Below are positions 56,604 to 63,665 of a stretch of 64,000 bases of DNA, one piece after another (positions within the stretch are counted from its first letter, which is position 1; each line of letters starts with the position of its first letter). The DNA is from Burkholderia latens (lineage in GTDB: Bacteria; Pseudomonadota; Gammaproteobacteria; Burkholderiales; Burkholderiaceae): assembly GCF_902499045.1 (NCBI RefSeq), contig NZ_CABVPL010000001.1, positions 186,001 to 250,000 of the forward strand. The letters are read 5' to 3'. The notes under the pieces are model-generated. The model was given only the letters and a program-made list of their open reading frames with translations. It did not search any database and was not told where the DNA came from. The position numbers and the translations under genes are program-made.

Positions 56604-57494
56604 TCATTCGGCGGGCGCCGCGTCGGCCGCTTCCGCGACGATCCAGTCGCGAAACAGCGTCATCGCGGGCGTGAGCGGCTTCGACTTCAGCGACGTGAGC
56701 CAGTAGGCGCCGCCGTGCACGTCGATGTCGAGCGGCCGCGCGAGCTGGCCGAGCTGCAATTCGCGCGCGAACATGCACGCCGGCGCGAGCGCGACGCCCG
56801 CACCCTGCATCGCGGCCTCGACCATCAGCCGCGACGAATCGAACACGGGGCCGTTGACCGTCCACGGTTCGAGCTGCGCGGCGTCGAACCAGGCGAGCCA
56901 TTCGTCGGCGCGGTACGAGCGCAACAGCGTTTCGTTCGCGAGATCGGCCGGCTGCGCGAGACGCCGCGCGATCTCCGGCGCGCACAACGCGGTGAGCGGC
57001 GCATCGAGCAGACGCTCGTTGCGCGTCGCCGGCCAGTTGCCTTCGCCGAAGCGGATCGCGAAATCCAGCCCCTCGGCCGCGAGATCGACGACGTTGTTGT
57101 TGGTCCGCAACCGCAGCTCGACGAACGGGTGCGTGTCGCCGAAGCGCTTCAGCCGTGGCATTAGCCAGCCTATGGCAAACGTGCCGACCGCGCCGAGCGT
57201 CAGCACCTCGTGGAAGCGCCCGCCCTCGAACTGCTTGAGCACGGTTTCGATCCGGCTGAACGCATCGCTCAGGACCGGCAGCAGCGCGCGCCCTTCGTCG
57301 GTGAGCCCGAGGCCGCGCGGCAGCCGCGTAAACAGCGCGCAGCCGAGGCGTTCCTCCAGCGAACGCACCTGCTGGCTGACGGCCGCCTGCGTGACGCTGA
57401 GCTCGAGCCCGGCGCGCGTGAAGTTCAGGTGGCGCGCCGACGATTCGAACGCGCGCAACGCATTCAGCGGAAGATGAGGGCGGAGCTTGCTCAT
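56604..57494 (-). CDS. penR: LysR-family regulator of the beta-lactamase (PenR/AmpR-like)
   Basis: A 296-residue LysR protein. The helix-turn-helix PLNALRAFESSARHLNFTRAGLELSVTQAAVSQQVRSLEERLG is the AmpR/GcvA-like form. It is divergent from the class A beta-lactamase gene with 115 bases between the starts, the classical penR-penA arrangement in which the regulator responds to cell-wall fragments and induces the beta-lactamase. A palindrome TTGTCAGACAA lies in the shared promoter region. It is flanked downstream by modules a-c. Confidence 0.9.
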   Translation of the reverse strand: MSKLRPHLPLNALRAFESSARHLNFTRAGLELSVTQAAVSQQVRSLEERLGCALFTRLPRGLGLTDEGRALLPVLSDAFSRIETVLKQFEGGRFHEVLTLGAVGTFAIGWLMPRLKRFGDTHPFVELRLRTNNNVVDLAAEGLDFAIRFGEGNWPATRNERLLDAPLTALCAPEIARRLAQPADLANETLLRSYRADEWLAWFDAAQLEPWTVNGPVFDSSRLMVEAAMQGAGVALAPACMFARELQLGQLARPLDIDVHGGAYWLTSLKSKPLTPAMTLFRDWIVAEAADAAPAE

Positions 57495-57529
57495 AAGAAT
57501 TTCTTTTGTCAGCGCTCAATTATCGTTGC

Positions 57530-57540
57530 TTGTCAGACAA
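57530..57540. promoter_or_regulatory. Candidate PenR operator in the penR-penA intergenic region
   Basis: TTGTCAGACAA is a perfect 11-base palindrome. A second TTGTCAG half-site lies 24 bases away at 57,506-57,512. Two related half-sites on one face of the helix fit a LysR tetramer site between divergent genes. Confidence 0.55.
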
Positions 57541-57609
57541 CCGTAAAGTCACGATAGTGCTGTCTCGCCGGCCGGCCGCCTTGCATCCATTCCACCAGAG
57601 AGACACGAC

Positions 57610-58503
57610 ATGACTCATTCATCGCAACGCCGAACCCTGTTGCTGGCCGCCGCGACGGCGCCGCTCGTCCTGACCGTCACCGCATGCGCATCGCCGCCGG
57701 CCGCGGCGCACGACGTTGCGTCCGCGGCGTCGTTTGCCGCGCTCGAGCGCGCGGCCGGAGGCCGGCTCGGCGTGTGCGCGATCGACACCGCGAGCGGCCG
57801 GCGCGCGCTGCATCGCGCGGACGAGCGCTTCCCGTTCTGCAGCACGTTCAAGGCGATGCTGAGCGCGGCGGTGCTCGCGCAGAGCGTCGAGCGGCCGGGG
57901 CTGCTGCAGCAGCGCGTCACGTACGGGCAGGCCGATCTCGTCGACTATTCGCCGGTGTCGGCCAGACACGTGGGCACCGGAATGACCGTCGCGCAGTTGT
58001 GCGAGGCGGCGATCCAGTACAGCGACAACTCGGCCGCGAACCTCGCGATGAAACTGATCGGCGGACCGCCGGCGGTGACCGCGTACGCGCGCTCGATCGG
58101 CGACGACGCGTTCCGGCTCGATCGCTGGGAGACCGAACTGAATACCGCGCTACCGGGCGACGTGCGCGACACGACGACGCCCGCCGCGATGGCTGCCAGC
58201 CTGCGCGTGCTCACCCTCGGCGACGCGCTGCCACCCGCGCAGCGCGCGCAGCTCGTCGCGTGGCTGCGCGGCAACAAGGTCGGAGACAAGCGGATTCGCG
58301 CGGGTGTGCCGGCCGGCTCGCAGGTGGCCGACAAGACGGGCACCGGCGACTACGGGACGACGAACGACGCGGGCGTGATCTGGCCGCCGTCGCGCGCGCC
58401 GATCGTGCTCGCCGTGTACTACACGCAGGCGCGGCCCGACGCGAAGGCAAAGGACGACGTGATCGCGGCCGCCGCGCGGATCGCCGTCGCAACGTTCGCT
58501 TGA
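57610..58503 (+). CDS. penA: Class A beta-lactamase (PenA-like), Tat/lipoprotein-type signal
   Basis: A 297-residue serine beta-lactamase. The active-site motifs are STFK (S78, K81), SDN (138-140), the general base in ETELN (E174, N178) and KTG (242-244). The cysteine just before the nucleophile (C77) matches the PenA group. The N-terminus has RR at residues 7-8 and a cysteine in TVTAC (C26), suggesting Tat export and possible lipidation. It hydrolyses penicillins and cephalosporins in the periplasm. It is divergent from penR. Confidence 0.95.
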   Translation: MTHSSQRRTLLLAAATAPLVLTVTACASPPAAAHDVASAASFAALERAAGGRLGVCAIDTASGRRALHRADERFPFCSTFKAMLSAAVLAQSVERPGLLQQRVTYGQADLVDYSPVSARHVGTGMTVAQLCEAAIQYSDNSAANLAMKLIGGPPAVTAYARSIGDDAFRLDRWETELNTALPGDVRDTTTPAAMAASLRVLTLGDALPPAQRAQLVAWLRGNKVGDKRIRAGVPAGSQVADKTGTGDYGTTNDAGVIWPPSRAPIVLAVYYTQARPDAKAKDDVIAAAARIAVATFA

Positions 58504-58603
58504 GCGTGCGGCGCGGCGTGTGTTCATCGACGCATCGATGGCTGGCTGAAGCGCCGGATGCACGCCGTGCCGCGGCCGTGATCGGCACGTCGAAACGTTG
58601 TGC

Positions 58604-58668
58604 GATCAACGACTTAGGTTACGGATACTCAGGATATCCACATCGTTGCCAACAAAAATTGTGGACAA
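58604..58668 (+). repeat. Module d: IHF-type core plus paired inverted DnaA-like boxes
   Basis: The core GATCAACGACTTA is at 58,604, the left 9-mer ATATCCACA at 58,634-58,642 and the right 9-mer TGTGGACAA at 58,660-58,668. AAA lies 9-11 bases before the core. Confidence 0.9.
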
Positions 58669-58732
58669 GCGCAGCGAGCGCGCGCTGCAGATGCGCGTGC
58701 CCGGTTCGAAGCAGCGGGGACAAATCCTTTCG

Positions 58733-58797
58733 GATCAAGCGCTTGATCGCGCTGTGCGCAGGCTATCCACATGCTTGCCAACAAAAACTGTGGACAA
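58733..58797 (+). repeat. Module e: IHF-type core plus paired inverted DnaA-like boxes
   Basis: The core GATCAAGCGCTTG is at 58,733, the left 9-mer CTATCCACA at 58,763-58,771 and the right 9-mer TGTGGACAA at 58,789-58,797. The upstream CAAATCCTTTC is shared with module h. Confidence 0.9.
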
Positions 58798-58822
58798 GCG
58801 CGCGGGTTCGCTCGCCCGATGG

Positions 58823-59023
58823 TCAGCGCTGCCGATCGTCGAGCGCGGGCCAGCGCGCGAACGCGAACACCCACAACATGATGAAGTTCAGGACCGGGAC
58901 GAACATCGTCAGGATCCACCAGCCCGAATGTCCGGTACGCCGAACGATGCGGACATACGGATAGACGACGATCGCGACGAGCACGAGCGACACGAGCAAC
59001 TGCGCTGCGGTGAAGTGTTCCAT
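58823..59023 (-). CDS. Small two-helix membrane protein
   Basis: A 66-residue protein with two hydrophobic helices (residues 6-24 and 37-57) linked by a basic turn (RIVRRTGHSGWW). It looks like the short membrane proteins often annotated as phospholipase_D-nuclease-N-terminal-like or superinfection-immunity-like, but the sequence is too short to decide. GAGG lies seven bases before the ATG at 59023. It is surrounded on both sides by IHF/DnaA-type modules. Confidence 0.7.
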   Translation of the reverse strand: MEHFTAAQLLVSLVLVAIVVYPYVRIVRRTGHSGWWILTMFVPVLNFIMLWVFAFARWPALDDRQR

Positions 59024-59246
59024 GGTCTTCCTCGGAGTGATGTGCATGGCCCGATGCGGGCGCAACGGTCCGTCCGCGTGGCCGTCGCATCGAGCGCGCC
59101 AATGCGAGCGCGCCCGCGGCTCGTGCGATCGTGACCCGTCGCGCGGGCCGGCGTCAAGGCGCCGCCGTTGCGCCGGATCGGTCGTTCGCGCATGCGTGCG
59201 GACAGCGCGATGCCGAAACGGCGACGCGACGAATGAATCGTTGTCC

Positions 59247-59311
59247 GATCAACGGGTTAGACGATGCTTGCTCAGGATATCCACAAGCTTGCCAACAAAA
59301 TCTGTGGGTAA
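59247..59311 (+). repeat. Module f: IHF-type core plus paired inverted DnaA-like boxes
   Basis: The core GATCAACGGGTTA is at 59,247, the left 9-mer ATATCCACA at 59,277-59,285 and the right 9-mer TGTGGGTAA at 59,303-59,311. Confidence 0.9.
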
Positions 59312-59449
59312 CCGGCACGACGCTCCCGGCGCGGGCCCGCGGCGCGTCGGCAGCCAGCGACGTGGCATCGTGACGCGAAGTGAGGCGACGCGACGCATAT
59401 GACGGCCCGAGCGGCGCCGTGTCTGCATCACGCGTGCCAAAGTCCGTCG

Positions 59450-59514
59450 GATCAAGGGCTTAGCGTGTCGGTGCGCAGGATATCCACAAGCTTGCCAACA
59501 TTTTCTGTGGAGAA
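59450..59514 (+). repeat. Module g: IHF-type core plus paired inverted DnaA-like boxes
   Basis: The core GATCAAGGGCTTA is at 59,450, the left 9-mer ATATCCACA at 59,480-59,488 and the right 9-mer TGTGGAGAA at 59,506-59,514. The spacer has TTTT in place of the usual AAAA after TTGCCAACA. Confidence 0.9.
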
Positions 59515-59794
59515 GTCCGCGTGGCGGTGGGCGCGGTGCACAACGTTCGAGCGGTGCGCCGCGCCGGCTCGTGCGTGGGCGTATGCGGTACAAATGCCCG
59601 GCAGCGTGAGCTTTCCGAACAAGTGCGAGGCTTGCGATGTTGAACGACGGAGACGCCGAACGTTTCGCGACGCGCTCGGGATCCGTGAAGGCGCGCGAAA
59701 CGCGGCGTGTCGATTGGATACGCATCGGGCGATGCGAGCGCGTGTCGCGCACGGAACGGGCACATTCGCCGCGCACGACCGCCAAATCCTTTCG

Positions 59795-59859
59795 GATCAA
59801 CGGCTTGCCAGCGTTAGCGGACGGTTGTCCACAAGCTTGCCAACACAATCTGTGGAAAA
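59795..59859 (+). repeat. Module h: IHF-type core plus paired inverted DnaA-like boxes
   Basis: The core GATCAACGGCTTG is at 59,795, the left 9-mer TTGTCCACA at 59,825-59,833 and the right 9-mer TGTGGAAAA at 59,851-59,859; the complement of the right box, TTTTCCACA, fits the DnaA consensus TTWTNCACA. It ends 19 bases before the sensor kinase stop. Confidence 0.9.
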
Positions 59860-59878
59860 GGCGGCCATCCGGCGTGCG

Positions 59879-61255
59879 TCAGGCCGGCACGGGAAAGCGC
59901 ACCGTGACGGTCAGCCCGCGTCCGCCCTGCGTCGTGCCGAGCGCGACCGTCGCGCGATGCTGGTCGGCGATGCGCTTGACGATCGACAACCCGAGCCCGC
60001 TTCCGGACGACGTGGCGGCCTGCGCGCCTTCGCCGCGATAGAAGCGCTCCCACACGTTCGTGCGCTCGCCTTCCGGGATGCCGGGGCCGTCGTCGGCGAC
60101 TTCGAGCACGGGCGTCGCGCCGTCGACGCGCGCGGAGACGTCGACGCGTGCACCTTCTCCCGCATAGCGGATCGCGTTGTCGACGAGGTTGTTCAGCAGT
60201 ACGCGCAACGTGTCGATGTTGCCGGTGGCCATCACCGGCGACGACACGATCGCGCCGAGATCGACCCGGTGCGCATCCGCGACGCGCGTGCGGTCGGCGA
60301 CCACCGAGCGGCACAGCGCCGCGAGATCGACGGGTGCGGACGCCGACACGGATGCCTGCGCATCGGGTTCGAGACGCGCGAGCGTCAGCAGCTGTTCGGC
60401 GAGGTGGCCGAGGCGCGTCGTGCCCGCGTGGATCTGCGCGAGGATCTGCTCGCGTTCGTCGGGCGTCGACGCGCGCCGCAGCAATTGCGACTGGATCGAC
60501 AGCCCCATGATCGGCGTGCGCAGCTCGTGCGCGGCATCGGCGATGAAGTGACGCTGCAGCGTGAACGACCGGTCGAGCCGCGCGAGCAAATCGTTGATCG
60601 CTTCGGCGAGCGGGCGCACCTCGTTCGGCATCGATGCGACGTCCACCGGCTCGAGATTGTTCGCATTCCTGCGCTTGAGGCCGGATGCGATCGTGTGCAA
60701 TGGCCGCAGCCCTGCGCCGATGCCGAACCACAGCCCGATCGCGAGCACGGGCAGCATCGAGAATACCGGCCACAGCAGGTGCACCGCGATGCCGGCGATG
60801 GCTTCCCAGCGCGCATGGCGCGCCTGCGCGATGCGAATCGTCGTGCCGCCGCGCTGCGTCACGTAGGTCCGCCACGGCTGGCCGCCGACGTCGATAGTCG
60901 CGATGCCGGATTGCGCGGGCGGCGGCAACGCCGATTCGCGATCGGTCGAATACACGAGCGTGCCGTTGCGCCACACCTGCAGCAGCACGGCATCGGGGTC
61001 GCCGGCCTCGAAGCCGTGCTTGCCGTCGCGGTTATCGCGGAACGACAGCTCGCCGTTCGGGCCGACGACGATCTGCTTCGACATGCTGCGCATCTGGTCG
61101 TCGAGCAGATCGTCGAGCTCGCGCAGCGCGCCCCAGTAGGTGCCCGCGCTCGCGACCAGCCCGATCACGCACGCGGCGGGCAGCAGCCACGTCAGCAGGC
61201 GCCGCCGCAGCGACGCGCTGCGCCAGCGCGCGATCGCGTGCTGCAGGCCCGTCAT
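59879..61255 (-). CDS. Sensor histidine kinase (QseC/PmrB-like)
   Basis: A 458-residue kinase. Two membrane helices (about residues 21-42 and 158-178) enclose a periplasmic domain of some 115 residues. A HAMP linker, the phospho-acceptor in FIADAAHELRTPIMGL, N-box NLVDNAIRYA, DDGPGIP and the G-box GSGLGLSIVKRI follow. The domain order and periplasmic length are those of QseC/PmrB. Its start overlaps the end of the response regulator by four bases. Confidence 0.92.
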   Translation of the reverse strand: MTGLQHAIARWRSASLRRRLLTWLLPAACVIGLVASAGTYWGALRELDDLLDDQMRSMSKQIVVGPNGELSFRDNRDGKHGFEAGDPDAVLLQVWRNGTLVYSTDRESALPPPAQSGIATIDVGGQPWRTYVTQRGGTTIRIAQARHARWEAIAGIAVHLLWPVFSMLPVLAIGLWFGIGAGLRPLHTIASGLKRRNANNLEPVDVASMPNEVRPLAEAINDLLARLDRSFTLQRHFIADAAHELRTPIMGLSIQSQLLRRASTPDEREQILAQIHAGTTRLGHLAEQLLTLARLEPDAQASVSASAPVDLAALCRSVVADRTRVADAHRVDLGAIVSSPVMATGNIDTLRVLLNNLVDNAIRYAGEGARVDVSARVDGATPVLEVADDGPGIPEGERTNVWERFYRGEGAQAATSSGSGLGLSIVKRIADQHRATVALGTTQGGRGLTVTVRFPVPA

Positions 61256-61914
61256 GCGCCGTCACCGATCCGGTAGCCGACGCCGCGCACCGTGCGGATC
61301 ATGTCGTGACCGAGTTTCTTGCGCAGGTTGTGGATATGCACCTGCACCGCGTTGCTTTCGATTTCCTCGCCCCAGCTGTACAGCCGTTCCTCGAACTGTT
61401 CGCGCGAGATCACCGCGCCGGGGTCGCGCATCAGTTCGTGCAGCAGCACGAACTCCTTCGGCGACAGCGTGACTTCGTCGTCGTTGAGCCACACCTGGTG
61501 CTTGACCGGATCGAGCCGCAGCGGGCCGATCGCGAGCGTGGTTTGCGCACGCCCCGCATGACGGCGATTGACCGCGCGGATGCGTGCGAGCAGCTCTTCC
61601 AGCACGAACGGCTTCACGAGGTAGTCGTCGGCGCCGCTGTCGAGGCCGGCGATCCGATCGGGCACGCCGTCGCGCGCGGTGATGATGATCGCGGGCAGGG
61701 TTTCGTCGCGGCGGCGCAGCGACGCGAGCACCGACAGCCCGTCGCGATTCGGCAGCCCGAGGTCGAGCAGCAGCAGCCCGTAGCCGGTCGAGCGCAGCGC
61801 GAGCGACGCGGCGTCGCCGTCCTTCACCCAGTCGACCGCGAAGCCTTCCTGTCTGAGGCCCTGTTCGAGCCCGCTGCCGATCAGCGGATCGTCCTCGACG
61901 AGCAGTACGCGCAT
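61252..61914 (-). CDS. OmpR-type response regulator (QseB/PmrA-like)
   Basis: A 220-residue regulator beginning MRVLLVEDDPLIGSGLEQGL. The receiver has the acidic pair EDD, phospho-acceptor LLDLGLPNRDG and lysine in DYLVKPF; the winged helix ends AVQVHIHNLRKKLG and GVGYRIG, all typical of QseB/PmrA. Alternative start 61932 adds six residues. It is divergent from the YgiW-like gene, the usual partner of qseBC, and two PmrA-type boxes lie between them. Confidence 0.92.
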   Translation of the reverse strand: MRVLLVEDDPLIGSGLEQGLRQEGFAVDWVKDGDAASLALRSTGYGLLLLDLGLPNRDGLSVLASLRRRDETLPAIIITARDGVPDRIAGLDSGADDYLVKPFVLEELLARIRAVNRRHAGRAQTTLAIGPLRLDPVKHQVWLNDDEVTLSPKEFVLLHELMRDPGAVISREQFEERLYSWGEEIESNAVQVHIHNLRKKLGHDMIRTVRGVGYRIGDGA

Positions 61915-61973
61915 GGATTCGTGTCTCTTCATGGGGGCGGGTGCCCCGGGGTTTCCATGATATGCGCGTGTCG

Positions 61974-61990
61974 CTTAGGCGGAGCTTAAA
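61974..61990. promoter_or_regulatory. PmrA/QseB-type box near the regulator start
   Basis: CTTAGG and CTTAAA hexamers start 11 bases apart (61,974 and 61,985), the spacing of the PmrA/QseB direct-repeat box (CTTAAT-N5-CTTAAT). It lies about 60 bases upstream of the response regulator start, consistent with autoregulation. Confidence 0.6.
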
Positions 61991-62051
61991 GCGGTCGGCC
62001 GGCCGTACTTTCGGACTGGTCCCATGCGGCTTCGTGTCGCCTCGGCATGCC

Positions 62052-62068
62052 CTTCAGGTTTGCTTAAT
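62052..62068. promoter_or_regulatory. PmrA/QseB-type box upstream of the YgiW-like gene
   Basis: CTTCAG (62,052) and CTTAAT (62,063) again start 11 bases apart. It lies about 72 bases upstream of the OB-fold gene, in a suitable place for activation by the divergent response regulator. Confidence 0.6.
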
Positions 62069-62139
62069 CTTACGGTCCGTAATCTTGGCCCGTCGCGCTA
62101 GACGGGGCGCGGCCCCAATCGACGATGAGGAACACCATC

Positions 62140-62493
62140 ATGAAACACCTGGCCGGAATCCTGACGATCGCACTTGCCGCGCTGCCCGCGGCCGTTCATG
62201 CGCAGTACACGGGGCCGTCCGCGCTGACGACCACCACGGTGAAGGAACTCCTCGCGAACGGCAAGGACGACCAGCACGTGCAATTGCAAGGACGCATCGT
62301 CAAGCACGTCGGCGGCGAGGATTACGAGTTCGCCGATGCGACCGGCACGATCCGCGTCGAGATCGACGACAAGCTGTGGGCTGCCGGCCAGCCTGTCAGC
62401 GACAAGAACGAAGTGAAGCTGACCGGCGAGTTCGAGCGCAAATGGTCGGGCCGCGTGAAGGTCGATGCCGATCGCGTCGAAGTCCTGCGCTGA
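62140..62493 (+). CDS. YgiW/YdeI-family periplasmic OB-fold stress protein
   Basis: A 117-residue BOF-family protein with a signal peptide (residues 1-21, ending AVHAQ) and the characteristic beta pattern TVKELLANGKDDQHVQLQGRIVKHVGGEDYEFADATGTIRVEIDD. In E. coli ygiW lies directly upstream of qseBC and supports peroxide and cationic peptide tolerance. Here it is divergent from the QseBC-like genes with PmrA-type boxes between. The ATG at 62140 is chosen to begin the signal peptide. Confidence 0.9.
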   Translation: MKHLAGILTIALAALPAAVHAQYTGPSALTTTTVKELLANGKDDQHVQLQGRIVKHVGGEDYEFADATGTIRVEIDDKLWAAGQPVSDKNEVKLTGEFERKWSGRVKVDADRVEVLR

Positions 62494-62556
62494 CCGGCGC
62501 ACCGGTGCGGGCGAGGCCGGTGATACCATGGGCGACCGGTTCCCGTTCTCACCAAG

Positions 62557-63417
62557 ATGGCTGCCAATTTCGATGAACTCGCGTCCCGGATCCGGGCGCA
62601 ATTTTCCGAACTGAGTCCGCAATTCCAGGCGGGCGCTGCATTTCTGCTTGATCATCCCGACGAGGTCGCCACGTCGTCGATGCGCAAGGTCGCGCAGCGC
62701 GCGCAGGTTCAACCGGCGTCGCTCGTGCGGCTCGCGCAGCAATTCGGTTTCCCCGGCTGGAACGAGCTGCGCGATCTGTGCGTCGCGCGCGTGCGCACGC
62801 GCCCCGAGCCGCTCACGCAGCGTGCGCGTTCGCTGGTGCGCCCCGACGCGAAGGCGTCGCTCGCACACGATCTGCTGGCCGCGCAACAACACAATCTCGC
62901 CGCGACCGCCGCGCAGAACGAGCACACGCTGGGCGACGCCGCGAAGCTGATCCGCAAGGCGTCGCACGTGCACGTCGCGGGATTCCGGTCGTGCTATCCG
63001 GTCGCGTTCGGTTTCGTGTACGGCTACCGGTTGTTCCGTCCGACCGTGTCGCTGCTCAACGGCGTCGCCGGATCGCTCGAGATGGAGTTGCGCGCGATCG
63101 CGAAGCAGAGCGTGACAGTGATCATCAGCTTCGCGCCGTATTCCGCGGAAGCGACGCGCGTCGCGCAGGCGGCGAAAGCGCAGGGCAGCAAGATCGTCGC
63201 GATCACCGACAGCGCGGTGTCGCCGATCGCGCTGCATGCCGACGCGCAGCTGATCTTCACGCACGACAGCCCGTCGTTCTTTCCGTCGCTGGTCGCCGCG
63301 CACGCGATGGCCGAGGCGCTGGTCGCGCAGCTGCTCGCGCTCGAAGGCGGCGATGCGATCGCGGCGCTCGAGCGCACGGAAGCCGAGTTGCATGCGAAGG
63401 GCGCGTACGTCGTATAG
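62557..63417 (+). CDS. MurR/RpiR-family transcriptional regulator
   Basis: A 286-residue regulator: an N-terminal RpiR helix-turn-helix (TSSMRKVAQRAQVQPASLVRLAQQFGFPGWNEL) and a C-terminal SIS sugar-isomerase-like domain (VHVAGFRSCYPVAFGFVYGYRL; VTVIISFAPYSAEATRVAQAAKAQGSKIVAITD) that binds a phosphosugar. Targets are unknown; the gene after it is an isocitrate-lyase-family enzyme on the same strand, 248 bases away. Confidence 0.9.
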   Translation: MAANFDELASRIRAQFSELSPQFQAGAAFLLDHPDEVATSSMRKVAQRAQVQPASLVRLAQQFGFPGWNELRDLCVARVRTRPEPLTQRARSLVRPDAKASLAHDLLAAQQHNLAATAAQNEHTLGDAAKLIRKASHVHVAGFRSCYPVAFGFVYGYRLFRPTVSLLNGVAGSLEMELRAIAKQSVTVIISFAPYSAEATRVAQAAKAQGSKIVAITDSAVSPIALHADAQLIFTHDSPSFFPSLVAAHAMAEALVAQLLALEGGDAIAALERTEAELHAKGAYVV

Positions 63418-63665
63418 CCGCGCGTGCGGCTTGAATGCTCGTCGTTGCCGGTTTCCCGCTCGACGCGGCGCAACCAGTGACGTTCGATTGCGACGCGGAC
63501 GTTCGCAAGCAGATTGCGGTGCCGTTCGTCCGCTTCGACGAAAGCCGGCCGCGCGCGCGAGCGGCCGCAACGGCGACGTGCCGCGACATCGACATTTCGC
63601 TGCGCCCCGAACCGTCGCGGAATCGCGCGCGCGTATGCTGGCGTCTCCAGACCGAGGAGACGACG

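Larger units (their letters stand above)
58504..58822. other. Intergenic region carrying modules d and e
   Basis: This 319-base gap between penA and the small membrane protein gene contains two modules (58,604-58,668 and 58,733-58,797). Nothing else is recognised. Confidence 0.7.
59024..59878. other. Intergenic region carrying modules f-h
   Basis: These 855 bases contain three modules (59,247-59,311; 59,450-59,514; 59,795-59,859) and no convincing gene; open frames here lack recognisable domains and several run through the modules. It is an unusually long non-coding stretch for this genome. Confidence 0.7.

Noticed and set aside
56185-59859. The module cluster as the replication origin itself
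   Set aside because: No dnaA, dnaN, parAB or rep gene, no AT-rich unwinding element beside it, and the modules are spread between unrelated genes.
56185-59859. The modules as simple rho-independent terminators
   Set aside because: The arms are only 7-8 bp with a 17-base conserved loop, no T-run follows, all share one orientation regardless of gene direction, and the conserved upstream core at a fixed 30-base offset is not explained by termination.
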